Below are positions 48,672 through 61,039 of a DNA stretch of 64,000 nt, piece after piece (the first letter of the stretch is position 1; each line of letters starts with the position of its first letter). The notes under the pieces were generated by a model, which was given only the letters and a program-made list of their open reading frames with translations, made no database searches and was not told the DNA's origin. Source of the DNA: Caprimulgus europaeus (taxonomy: Eukaryota > Chordata > Aves > Caprimulgiformes > Caprimulgidae); contig OU015532.1 of the NCBI GenBank assembly GCA_907165065.1, forward strand, positions 31,562,339-31,626,338, given 5' to 3'. A program made the translations under genes and the position numbers.

Positions 48672-50277
48672 ATGGAGAGAGGAAGACTTCCTTTTGGTCA
48701 AGGAGGAACTGATCAGAGATAGTCTAAAGAAAATCAATACACACAAATCCATGGCACCCAATGGGATGCATCCACGAGTGCTGAAGGAGCTGCCAAAATT
48801 GATTGCTAAACTGCTCTATATCACCTTTGAGAGATCTTGGAGAATGGGAGAGGTTCCTGAAGTCTAGAGGGTAGCAAATGTAACTCCAATCTTCAAAAAG
48901 AGCAAGAAGGAGGATCTGGGCAACTACAAGCCCAGATCCTCCACCTCACCTTCATCCTTAGGAAGGTGATTGATCAACTTATTCTTGATACCATCTCTAA
49001 GCAGTTGGAGGAAAAGAAGGTTATCAGGAGTAGTCAACATGGTTTCACTAAGGGCAAATCATGCTTGACCAATCTGGTAGCCTTCTATGACATTATCATC
49101 AGCGGGGTAGCTGAGGGGAAAACAGTGGACGATGTCTATCTTGATATCAGCAAGGCTTTTGATACCATATCCCACAATATCCTTGTAGCAAAGCTTAGAA
49201 GGTATGGGATTGATGAGGGGATGGTGACGTGGATTGAGAACTGGCTGACTGGCAGAGCTCAGAAGGTTGTGATCAGTGGTGCAGAATCTAGTTGGAGGCC
49301 CGTAACTAGTGATGTTCCCCAGGGGCCAGTACTGGGTCTGGTCTTGTTTAACATCTTCATCAATGACGTGGATGTAGGGATAGAGTCCACCCTCAGCAAG
49401 TTTGCTGATCATATGAAGTTGGGAGGAGTGGTTGGCACACCAGAAGGCTGTGCTGCCATCCAGCGAGACCTGGATACACTAGAGAGTCAGGCAAAAAGGA
49501 ACCTGATGAGGTTCAACAACAGCAAGTATAGAGTCCTTCACCAGGGGAGGAATTATCGCATGCACCAGTACAGGTTAGGGGCTGACCTGCTGGAGAGGAG
49601 CTCTGAGGAAAAGGACCTGGGTGTGCTGGTGGACAGGAGGAAGCCATGAGCCAGCAGTGTGCCCTTGTGGCCAGGAAGGCCAACAGTGTCCTGGGGTGTA
49701 TTAAAAAGAGTGTGGCCAGCAGGTCGAGGGAGGTTCTCCTCCCCCTCTACTCTGCCCTGGTGAGGCCACATCTGGAATAGTGTCCAGTTCTGGGCTCCTC
49801 AGTTAAAGACAGGGATCTTCTAGAGAGAGTTCAGTGGAGAGCCACAAAGGTGATTAGGGGCCTGGACCATCTCCCATATGAGGAGAGGCTGAGAGAGCTG
49901 GGACTCTTCAACCTGGAGAAGAGAAGACTGAGAGGGGATCTTATCAATGACTATAAATACCCAAAGTGCAGGGGCCAAATGGGTGGGGTTGGGCTCTTTT
50001 TGGTGGTGCCCAGTGACAGGACAAGGGGCAATGGGCAAAAACTGGAACACCGACAGTTCCATACCAACTTAAGGAAAAACTTCTTTACTGTGAGGGTGAC
50101 AGAGCACTGGGACAGGCTGCCCAGAGAGGTTGTGGAGTCTCCATCTCTGGAGATGTTCAAAACCCACTTGGACTCTTTCCTGTGCAACCTGTTGTAGGGA
50201 ACCTGCCTTGGCAAGGTTATTGGCCTAAATGATCTCCTGAGGTCCCTTCCAACCCCTACCATTATGTGATTTGGTGG
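48672..50277 (+). mobile_element. CR1 LINE, 1.6 kb, nested in a CR1-tail microsatellite
   Basis: A plus-strand, 5'-truncated CR1 carrying ORF2 from just before the RT domain to the 3' end, closing with 'GATCTCCTGAGGTCCC' and 'CTACCATTATGTGATTTGGTGG'. It starts seven bases after the pentanucleotide array of the previous CR1, and its own tail is a TTCTG array followed by TTCTATTCTATTC. Flanking TTCTA units on both sides suggest it landed inside the earlier array. Confidence 0.92.
48690..50197 (+). pseudogene. CR1 ORF2 remnant with altered RT catalytic motif
   Basis: Blocks in order: EELIRDSLKKINTHKSMAPN (near 48700), a stop within the GEVPE block (48866), then one 227-codon open frame (48966-49649) with [48 protein letters not shown] and FADHMKLGG. 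In the FADD motif the second aspartate is histidine (GCTGATCAT, about 49400), which would inactivate polymerisation. After a frameshift come [20 protein letters not shown] and [17 protein letters not shown], ending at the stop at 50195-50197. Confidence 0.9.
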
Positions 50278-50386
50278 TTCTGTTCTGTTCTGTTCTGTTC
50301 TGTTCTGTTCTGTTCTGTTCTGTTCTGTTCTGTTCTGTTCGGTTCTGTTCTGTTCTGTTCTGTTCTGTTCTGTTCTATTCTATTCG
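50278..50386. repeat. (TTCTG)n microsatellite ending in TTCTA
   Basis: About 20 TTCTG units, with one GTTCG variant at 50337-50341, end in two TTCTA units (50376-50385). It is attached to the 3' end of the CR1 at 48672. The NRTEQ repeats in the minus frame are an artefact. Confidence 0.97.
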
Positions 50387-53300
50387 TAGAAATATTTATA
50401 TATACTGTAGTATTATAACATGTAACTAGGATTTTAGGAGAACAGCACTTCCCAGATAAGCTGCTCCAGCTTAAAAAAAAAAGCCTAATGTTTTTAGGGA
50501 CTATCTTCAGCAAAGCACTAATCAGTATTTTAATCAACAAATTGGATGTTGCAATAAAAAATGTAAATAAAAATTATAGTTTTTAACGTTTTTCTACAAG
50601 CTGTGAACATAGCTTTTGGGGATCTCATTTAGTAGCTTTCATTTATATAGTGTTTCCTATTATAATTTTAAGTGGATGTAGCTCTAAAGCCTTACTGTAC
50701 TAAGCATGTATGACACTTATGACTTCCTATTACCTTGAAATACTGTTATCCTGTCAAACAAAGAAAAAAAAAGTATCACCTTTTTTTTTCTCATTTTATT
50801 TCATATTTAGGACTTATTAAACATGATTTAATGATTAGTTCTAGACTTCACTTCTACCATAGTTTTGACTTGAACCAAGTATCCAGGACAGTGAATTTAC
50901 AGAGGCTAAATAATGACATAAATAATAAATTATACTTGAAATACAACTGAGATTCAGCAGACACCAGTCCTGTGAAGAAATAGCAACCAGCAATTTTAAA
51001 AATGTGTGGGCAACACCAAAATCTGAGGATTTACACATATTTTGCAGAGGAAGTTTAGAAATGACATGTGCTAAATACTAGACCAAACTATAATTATCAG
51101 GAGAAATAGAACACAAGAATACAAAAAGGGACATAATATGTAACCATCATAGCTGACAGGAAGATTCTGGGAGGTCTAAGATTGTAACATTTCATAAACT
51201 GAAAACAAAACAAAACAAAAACCCAATCAGTTTAAAAGAACACTCAGAACAGTTAAAACTTACTGGAGGACATATTAAGAGGATAATAGTATGTCAGACA
51301 TAAGATATAATTTTATTTAGGGCCTGTGGTTTAAATGGAAAAATTACAAAGACTAACAGTGATAATAATAAGAGAACAGAAAAACATGACCTAAGAATGA
51401 AGAATGATGGAACTAAAATAATTTCCTTTCAGAAAATAAATATCAAACAAACCACAAAACAAACAAAAAGTGCTGCAGGGGACTTAATATGAATTTTCAA
51501 ATATGTATGGCTTTATTTAGCTGCCTGTTGGTGATTTAGCCTTTTTCTGTTGTTCTGTTTCAATTAATGTGTAGCATATGATGAAACACAAGTTAGTATT
51601 TACTGGTTCCAAAGAGTTTGTTTGTTCATGTGGAAAAAAATAAATAGGACAATGGTGTATTTTTTTCTCTGTATCCACTGAGGACAGACATAATCAGCTT
51701 AATTTAGAGATTAAAAGATTTAGTATAGATATTAAAAAAAAACAAACCAAACAAACCCTTTCTTACTAGAAAAGAAATTAAGCACTGGAATTAGACTTTT
51801 AAGAAAATATAAAATCTACATTTGCTTAGAAGGACTTCATAAGACTATCACAAAACAAAACATTTATTTTTGAAGGAAAGATTTTACTCAAGCCATATTT
51901 CAGCTTGGTACCTGAACTGTGACCGCTATGCATAGCTTGAGCTATTAATCTGCTAGAGTCAACCAGCTATATCACATACCAACAAACATTTGCTCCTGAT
52001 CTGTGCAGCAGATTTTCTCTGAACTGCTCTGAAGTTACAAAAGAAAGAGAAACTGCCCTCAGGCTTCTGGCAGATTCTGTCCTTCCTTTACTCCCTTCAG
52101 ACAAAATGAGGCTTTGGACAGGAGACAGAGAGTCAAGACAAGTGGCTGGAGTTCAGCACTAGCTGGTATAATGAAAAGCTTTGGAACTAGGGCACAGTGG
52201 CTGATCTGGCTTGGGGTGAAAACAGGGCAATCTTTACTGAAATTGCTGAGATGCTTTCAGCAGATGCATTCCTTTGTTTCTTTCCTGTATGAAATTATGA
52301 AAATATTGAAAAAATATATGCAAAGTGTTTGTTCTGAAGTGATAAAAATAGCACACATTGATAATACCTTTACTTTGTGATGCTGTTTTTAAAATGTCCA
52401 AATAATACTAATGGTGACTAAATTAGTTTGTAATGTATAATTCATTGTAGGTCTGCAATAAACAACTATGGGCTTTGCTGTATAAATCTTGTTCACTATA
52501 CTGCCTAATACTATGTGGTTCCTTGTTCTCCCTCTGCTCCTGAGAGATCCCTTGCCACAGGTATGTGAAGAAGGATATGAAGTCTTCCTCCAATGTACAC
52601 ATGTTCTTGGAAAAGAAACAGGTGTAAGAAAGCTGGAACAGTGTTTCAGGAATCAGTCATGAGTTATAAGTGTGTAGCTGAATACAATACCACAGCCCCA
52701 TACAGTAACTCCTTTGGACTTGGATGCAGTGTGCTGAATTACTACAGAGCTTCTCCAGCAGCTAACACATGCAACTTCTCAGCAGAACTAATTAGCTGAG
52801 GTATAATCCCATGGTTCTATTTCCAGTTCCAGAAGTAGCCTGTTTGGAAGTAGCTCAGGTGTCTCTCAACAGTGTGACATTCTTCCATGTGGCTATACAT
52901 AGAGAGCTTCACTACTGTCAAAGTTGCATGGAGCTATCTGAACTATGTTTTTCTATGGATACCATTAAAATCCAATTCAGAATTTTCCATAATATAATGT
53001 GAAGCTCATACTGCAGCCAATGGAGACTTCCAAGAATAGAATTCAATTACAGGTTGTGACATTTTCTGCACAAAACCTATACATTTATTTCCTCCAACCC
53101 AGGATAAGAAATAACATAACTCCTGAAATAAACATTAGGAAGTACTGATAGTTTTTAGTTATTAAGCTTTGAATAATATGTTTCAGCATCCAAAAATTTG
53201 ATCATTATTTATATGCTTTGTTTTGTTATTCTGGTACATTAATAAAATGTTCTTAGTTTTAAATACTGCTGAATAGAAAGCTCAATTAGTGTGTGTTTCT

Positions 53301-54458
53301 GGTACTCTGTGAAATTCTGAAGAGCAGTGTTAAACCCTTGTACACCCAAGAAAGAATCAGATCAACATCATTAGTATTCAGTTCATGTTTTGATAACTTG
53401 CCAAGTGTTTTAGCAATAGATTGCACAAATACTTTAAAGTGCTGGAAATCTACAGGAATATATACACATATGCAATGCTGAATTCAAAATAAGTGATTGG
53501 GTACCTCCTCAGATTAGATTTAAGGATCTCTCCACTGATGCAGAAAGAAGGCATAGCTGATGTAGTATAGCAACATTAAGGAGCAGTCTTATTGTTATGG
53601 AGAAATCTGAAGTTTCTGAATTCTTTATTATATTGCAGAGATGAGTTTTATCCTAAGAGAGCTGGCAACTGTGGAAAAGAATCTACGTGTGCAGCATCTC
53701 AAATATACATGAAAGTAAATTTCTTTGTCTGCTTTGTTTAGCTGCAGCTTACACTGTAAGGTTTTGTTTCAAAAAGCACTTCCGCACATGCTTAACACAG
53801 CTGTAGATGCATAAGTGGAACTGAGTAATCTCTGCCTCTGATATCCCTTTCTATTAGTAGTGCAAATAGTGGGAGGGAACAACAGCATATGTCATATACC
53901 TAGAACAGGATTTTCTGTGTTTATAACAGTGTTTTCACCTTGTAGGCTTATGAGGTGCTTCTTTTGTTCATACACTAAATTCTGTCGCTGAGGGAAGCAA
54001 GCATAAATACTTTTATTTTCAGGGGGAGTTTAATACATTTAACTTGAGATTATATAATAATATTCCATATATTATGATATTTAAGAAGCACTTTCAACCA
54101 CTACAGAAATGCAGTCATGTCTGAGATTCAATATAACAGCTGTTCAACAGTTTCGGATAGTATTCTTCTCTTATTATGGAAACTGTAGAGATTGTTACAA
54201 GTTACTAGAAACCTTAGAATAAACTTATAGGTTAACAATATATCACAATTCTGTTTTACTGGCTGAATTTCAGTATATAGAAAATATGGGATACTCACTG
54301 TCAACTGAATTTCCAAAAACAATTAAGTCTTTGTCTATTATGTTTTGCTCAAAGAACAAATAATTATTTTTAAACATTAAAAAAATACATTTTATGTTAA
54401 TAATTATTATATACTGTATTACTATTTATTATTATTCAAATTAGTATAACAAATATTA
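50387..54458. other. Unique AT-rich stretch without recognised genes
   Basis: About 4.1 kb with no element that I recognise. Good splice-like sites occur singly, for example a pyrimidine-rich acceptor ending near 52100, but no multi-exon frame could be built. Confidence 0.5.
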
Positions 54459-55075
54459 TGTTTTTCCTGGTTTTGCTAGGATAGATTCAATTTTCTTCTT
54501 AGTAGCTAGAAAGCACTGTTCGGTTTCTGTGAGGGAATTGTTATGAGAACAATGTTGATAAGGTACAAAGATATGGGGTTTGAGTCTTTTGCAAGTGCAG
54601 AGGACCGGAGGGGAGGAAGTGCAGTAATTAGAAAAACCCAGAATTGACATTTGGATATGCCAATGAGAAATTCCATGTCATATAACATCATGTTCAGTAT
54701 ATTACACCAGGGCTGACCAGAAGGGTGGGGGGCGGGGGTTCTCTTGGGAATCGCTAGGGCTCGCTTTTCCAGGATTGCAATTTCAGTTTCGGGGTTCCTT
54801 TCCGTTTCTCCAGGACTGTTATCAGTGGGTGGTGAGCAATTGAACTCTGCATCACTCGTTTATATATTTATTTTTGTTATCATTATTGTTATCAATACTA
54901 TTTTAATTTTATTTTATTCCAACTATTAAATTGTTCTTATCTCAACCTACAAGTCTCCTTGCCTTTACCCTTTACTCTTCCAATTCTCTTCCCGATTCCC
55001 TGGCTGGTAGGGGAAGTGGGTGTGTGTGTGAGTGACTGTGTTTTGTTTGGTTGCCAGCTAAGTTAAACTATCACA
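54459..55075 (+). mobile_element. Solo LTR related to the one at 15799
   Basis: A 617-bp copy starting TGTTTTTCCTGG and ending CTATCACA. It shares the opening 'GCTAGGATAGA', 'CATTTGGATATGCCAATGAGA' (split across 54649-54669), the central 'GGGCTGACCAGAA', 'TTATCAGTGGGTGGT', the ATTAAA signal (54925-54930) and the closing 'GGTTGCCAGCTA' with the LTR at 15799. The six flanking bases read ATATTA on the left and GTGTTA on the right, differing by two G/A transitions, consistent with an old six-base target duplication. No internal viral genes remain. Confidence 0.84.
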
Positions 55076-58000
55076 GTGTTATACTAAAAAAAAATTATAT
55101 ATTAATAATAAATATACTAATATGAATGTTGGTCCATTTGATCTCCAAACAATAAAGCTACAGAAAAAAAATGGGGAAATTACTTTAAAAAAACCTCAAA
55201 CAACTTAGTTAAAAACCTAATGTATAAAAGTTGTTTTCATAAAAATGCATTCTTCTGAAATTGAAAAGGGAAATTTTGTTTTACCATGACATAGCAAAAT
55301 GGGTCCAAAACCTTCTATCCCAAATACTAACAAAGGAAAGACAGCATTTTTTTTTTTTTTTTTGCTTTTTTTGTGCAGCAGATCTTATTCTCCATGGATA
55401 CAAAATGTTGTTGTTTTCTCAATAATGGTTATTTTTGTTAGTCCATTTTTAAGTTGCAAAGGAAAAAAAAAATGAAATAAAGTCAGGTGTGAATATTATC
55501 AATGCAATCATTAATGAACCTTAACTAAAGGGCTCAAAATTCTTCCTGGTACACTTACTCATTACAGATAGTGCCTTTCACGCACTACATGAAGAGAATT
55601 TATTAGTGTTATGAAAACAAATGTGGCAAAGATCAACTTTTAAAATCATTTAATGAATGAGTAAATTCAGAAATTCATTCAAAACAAACTTCTTTATTTA
55701 TGCAGGGCGTATGAGTGCAAGTTCCATTTCTTAATGGGAATTTGATTTGAAATCATTGAGACATTGACCAGTGAAGGTCCTCAATATTACTTTCATACAA
55801 TTACTCAGTAGAAAGAAATCTAAAAAAGGTTGAGTTGGGACTAATGGTTTCTAATGTATCTTGAGAAAGATACAGCTAATTGACAAGAATTAGATACCAA
55901 TGTCTACTTAGGCCATGTGGCAACTTGTTAATGCACTGTGTCTTCGGGACAAGACCACTGACCAACCAAAGGGAAGAGCCTGCAGTCACGTTGTATTACA
56001 CCTTCTCTGTATTTAAACGTTTGTGCTTTACATACGTGTTTCTAGTATAGAAGTTGAACTGCAATATACTAATATTTTATGAAAACCCCACACTGAAAGG
56101 TGGAGGCAAAGTTTCCAAAGACAAAAATTTTGTCAGTAATTAAAGTGGCTAAAAATTTGGGTCATGCTGCAGAACAAATATTCTGTAGTGGGAAACAGCT
56201 AATGATTATTTTTTTGATGAGTTTATAAGGTGCTTTTCTGGTGTGCCTTTCTGTATCACTTATGAACCCTTTCAGAAAACTCAGCGTCCGAAATTGACTT
56301 CTTCTTTCCAATCCATAAACCAGACTCAACAGAATGGAGATAACGTTTGATTTTCATTAGTAAATTCTTGTTTGACTAAAGAAGTTACAATGGCCATATA
56401 GGTTTACATCTCCTGATCTTTGTGAGTTTAACTGAACCACAGTTATACACTAAAATTGTACCTTCTTTGAGGCTTTTGGAATGATGGATGACTCACATTG
56501 ATATTACACTCATTAAGTATGTCTTCTGGGGGAAAAACAAGTTCAAAACAGTTTTCATTTTAATTCCCCTACCCCTCAAAGTGCTGATTAAAATATAATA
56601 TTTTTGGTGTCTCTGAGAAAATGGAAGTAAAATGTCCTAAATGAAAGTTATATTCCTTATATTTAATAAGCAATATTTCTCTGTTACATAGAGGAGACCA
56701 TTTATTATAATGTAGGGAAAGGTCACATACTCTTCTTTTGGTTTTATAGTTTTGACACCAATGTAGATTTTTGCATTGTTTTGGACTGTTTACTTCGTGC
56801 TTCTAATACAAACTCCTTTGGCATTTTACTGGACCCTTTTCCCTGTGGCTGAAGTTCTCTTCCTTTTTAATTAGATTGACCTTTTGGTTCATTTGGCTGC
56901 CCTCAAAATGACTGAGAATGACTGCTCTTTTGGAAGGCAAGTTGAAATCAGTACAGATAAACTGAAAACAGTCATGTGAAATAAAAATATTTTATGCAGC
57001 TATCCCAGCATTTTAACTGCATCATCATTATGTTCATAGCCTCTAACACAAAGAAATACTGGCCTCTGCAAATTTTGTGACATTTTAATGATGATAGGTT
57101 GTTTCTCATCTTCTTGAATGAATGCTTTTATAGTGCACTTTGTAACTAATATTTTCAGAGTATATTTTTACTGTCCCATAGTGATTTGCCTTTTTTACCC
57201 TTCCAAGTTACAAAGGGTAAACTTTAAGTAACTACAAAGCATAAGGCCCTTTGCTACCATCTGTTATATAATGTGTATTTCTCTTCTTTCTACCAGCATC
57301 ACAGAAAAAAAATTACTATTGAAGTTACGTTTTCTAGGTTAAAGACTAAAAACAATGGACTTCATTTGAATCTGAAAGTGATTACACATCATTCAACTAG
57401 TTTAGAAATATGTAGGTAGAGTGTCTTATATAAGCTTACATAATTGTTCTAAAAGTTTAATAGATGAGGCACAAACACTTTTCCACTTTTACCATGAAGA
57501 TAATAATGAGTAAAATAAAAGTTTTAATTTACAGCAGTTACAGCAACTTACCTGAATCTAGAGAGTGAAGAAAATCTTATTTTCCTGATATTTTAGAGAG
57601 TGAGAAGGAATTTATGACTCATTTCCACACTCAGTTGATGGTTGTCTATTCTACAAATGAATATTGGGTCAAGCATGACTCATTCCCAGTCAGAAAATGC
57701 TGCACAGAATTCCAAATAACTGTTGAAATGTATGTGAAACTCAAATATTAATTACTCAAACAAGACTATTTTTTTTCTGTAAGGTCTTTAGACTTCTCAA
57801 AGAGTGTCTGAGAAAAACCTGGTACTTCTCCCTAGGGCCAGAAAAATTAATCTATTTTTCTGCATCTAGGGAGTTGCATTCTCTTGTTTTTATGAGATTG
57901 GTAGGCTTTCAAGAAAAGAGAATTGAGTGGTTGATCTAGTTAATCACTGATTTACTAATGTCCTTTCCAGAACAGCAGATTCTTGTGTTATCAACCTTTG

Positions 58001-59929
58001 TCTCCCCTGCCTATACATGAGCTTGAAGTCAGGCTGATGCTGTGCCCCGGAACAAGGTCCCCAGCTACCAGTGTTGAACTGCTTCAAACAGTAGTTGGAG
58101 ATTTTGCTTTCACCTCTTGCTGTTGATCTTTAGAGTCAGCAGTTCACTGAGAAGCATTGCCACTTTTGGAATAGTAGAATCACCAGCATCTGTCTGTACT
58201 TTTTGTTGTTGCTTTCTTTCTGCTTCTGTAAAGATGCATCTTGCTCTTATAGTCATTGATCAGAACTCTAGCATTTTATGGACATTACCTAGGTCCATCT
58301 GTAAGCATTTCAGTTAATATCTCACTTCTACTATACCCTTTTAGGATGTTTACTATTGCATCCATTTTAAAGTGGAATAAGTATTATTTCCAGAACTACA
58401 CCAAGAACTACATTTTAGTTCTTGTATACAGTAATCTAAAAGTCCTACCATCAAGCCTGATCAACCCTGTCTCATAATAAAGCTGAAAGGCTTCCCCTCA
58501 TCTGTTTCCCATTCTTTTTGCTCTACTCCTGAATAGGTTCCTGGGTAAAACCAGGACACAGAGCTACTGATACAAAGAATTTTCCATAAAATAACATCTC
58601 TAGGAGCAGAGACTTAATATCCCCTTACTGTTAGGATTTTTTATTCCAGCTGTTAGTAATCAGTTACTTAGCTGCAGCTGGAGAAGTAATTACTCCATCA
58701 TTAGGTCATCTATTTTTTCCAGTGTAGGATTTATATCTCCATCATGCTTTCTACAGAATTTTGTGTGAGTTCATTTTTGTAGATTTTTTAGATGGCATGT
58801 TCCTTGTGTGTTGTTGGCCTAGTGAAATTCAGATTGTTGGAGAAAATACTAATCTAAATATTTTTGTAACCCAAGACAGTAAATTTTATTCTCTTCAGAG
58901 GAAGGGAAAAAGCCCTTCGTCCTCTTAATTAAGATAGATGTAGTTTGTACAGACCAAAGGGAGTGGCAGATCATGATATCCTACACTTTTAGTAATGATG
59001 AGTTAAAAAGATTAGAAAAATGGACAGCTCTTTAGACAAACTTCGTTTTGAAGAGTTTTTATTTAATTTTGAGTAATGTATGAAGACAGTGTTCTAAAGT
59101 GCAACCAAGTGTAAGAAAGTTAATCTATCCATTCTAAAGACATTCATTAAGTAAAATATTAATTAAACTTTTCAAATAATTGGAATTTATCACTGCTGCA
59201 TTCCTTAAGGTACCAGACAAATTATTAAATATCAGCCAATTATAATATTTGCTCAAAAGCTCAAATACTTTTCATAGCAAAAGAAAATATAATTTTTTCT
59301 TATTTCCTTTTATAAGTATTTTTAAGAACAATTGCATACTTGAATGTTGTTTAAAACTAAAAAAGATTGAATTACATGGTTACATTATATTATATATATG
59401 TGTATTTTTACATTACAGGAGGAGCTAGACTTATTTCTCTAATAATTTCCTAAAAACATATCAAAACATACCTTGAACATACTGAGAAAAATCTTGCTGG
59501 CTCACCCTCCATAATACTGTTTCCATTACAATGTGTAACATAGTAGAATTCAAATGTAATGTATGTTTTTTCATTACTTATTTCTATTACCTTTTGAACT
59601 GACTGTTTTCAGCTTCATCAGAACAGTGACTTAATTGAAATTGTTTCTCAATACATTTTGCAATGGTTTTGCTTCATTTTCTTTATTAATACTTCAGTTA
59701 AGAACTTATTAGGACCTTGCTGAATTATTTTTAAGTCTTCTGAAATATCTTAATATAGTATTTTTGTGTATCTGTGTATTTTATATTGATTTGTCTTCAT
59801 AGATACAGACAAATGAGATTTTAATTTACAGCACTTTATTTAGGGATATAACTTCATGATTCCCAAAACTTTGGTTAAAATGTGATAGCTTATTTAATTT
59901 CTTGGCAAATGTGAACGTAAACACTACTG
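55076..59929. other. Unique AT-rich stretch without recognised genes
   Basis: About 4.9 kb with no CR1 or LTR seen. It contains an 18-T run at 55347-55364. Open frames are short and unremarkable. Confidence 0.5.
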
Positions 59930-60430
59930 CCCCTCCTCTCTGTGGCTGACTGAACCCCTAGGGGTGGAATGTGACTCACTGAATAAACCTCTTAAAAGGA
60001 GGGAAGCTCAGAGGAGATGGGCAAGGATGATGTACTCATTAAGGTCATGGAATAATGCAGGATGTCTGACCACAGCTGTTGCAAAGAAGCTGACTTTGTT
60101 TCACGACAAAGGGTACTGGGCCACGGCCTTGATTTTCAACAGCTAACAGCAGCTAAGTGGATCAACTGGTGGTATAAATATTTCTTCCTGAGTTCATTAA
60201 AAGAGAGTGGGTATCTCCCTGAGGTAGTCAGACCAGCATAGAGGGAGTGAATTTGTGGTTCAGCCCAACACAGGGTATAAAAAGTAGACAAGTAGCAAAA
60301 GAATTTTGAAGAGAGCAAAGGGCATGAGCTTGCTTCAACCCATGTATTCCTTCCTAGCCACTGGGAATGCTCAGTGTTGTGACAACCAGAGAGTACTGGA
60401 CTCTGACACCTTCCCTTCATCATACTAATA
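59930..60430 (+). mobile_element. Possible degraded LTR-like sequence
   Basis: This 500-bp passage is less AT-rich than its flanks and has an LTR-like texture: a palindromic CCCCTAGGGG (59956-59965), a TATAAAAAG box (60276-60284), and compact promoter-like spacing. I could not find TG...CA ends with a target duplication, and no second copy is present in the window. It could instead be unique regulatory sequence. Confidence 0.25.
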
Positions 60431-61039
60431 TCAGCTCTTACAAAAGCCTCAATTCTCTAAGTTCAACTCAGTTTTTTCCTGAGAAAAAAACATTATCAGC
60501 ATATTAAAAAAAGGCAAATATTAACGCAATCATACATTCATGCAATCATGCCTCTGAAAAAGCAGCAAAAATGGTATGGATTGTGATAGATGTAGTTTAT
60601 TGAGTATACCGATGTCACCAATCAGCTGTCACAAATATCTGACATCTTGAAGTCTGTCCTTAACATAAGTGTAAGTGCCCAACCTCGTATCTGAGCACGT
60701 ATAGGTCTTGTACCTCCAAAATTTTACCTCTATAATGAGGGATTTCTTGGCAGCAACCTTCTTACACAAATGACAGTGAGTTTGCAGGAGGGAATTCCAG
60801 CCATACTAGTTGAGACTACTATTTGATTTTTAATTTAGCTAAATAATTCCCTTAGCTATTGTTTTGCAGTTTTCTAGGGCTTGTTTCCACTGAAAATTTT
60901 GATATTTTTCAAGCCTAAGTATGCTAGCTGAAAACTTTGTCACACACATAAATAAGATAGGTGATCAAATCTGAAGGGAATATTTAAGATAAGTTCAAAC
61001 ACAATGTCGTGAAGTGTGCACCAATATAATATTTTACAA
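60431..61039. other. Unique spacer before CR1
   Basis: About 600 bp of AT-rich sequence with nothing recognised. Confidence 0.5.

Noticed and set aside
48570-48761. Minus-strand frame with repeated WDGMG
   Set aside because: Produced by the CATCC microsatellite.
50262-50540. Minus-strand frame with repeated NRTEQ
   Set aside because: Produced by the TTCTG microsatellite.
52085-52200. Strong splice acceptor near 52100 followed by an ATG
   Set aside because: The frame stops after 18 codons and no good donor or partner exon could be found.
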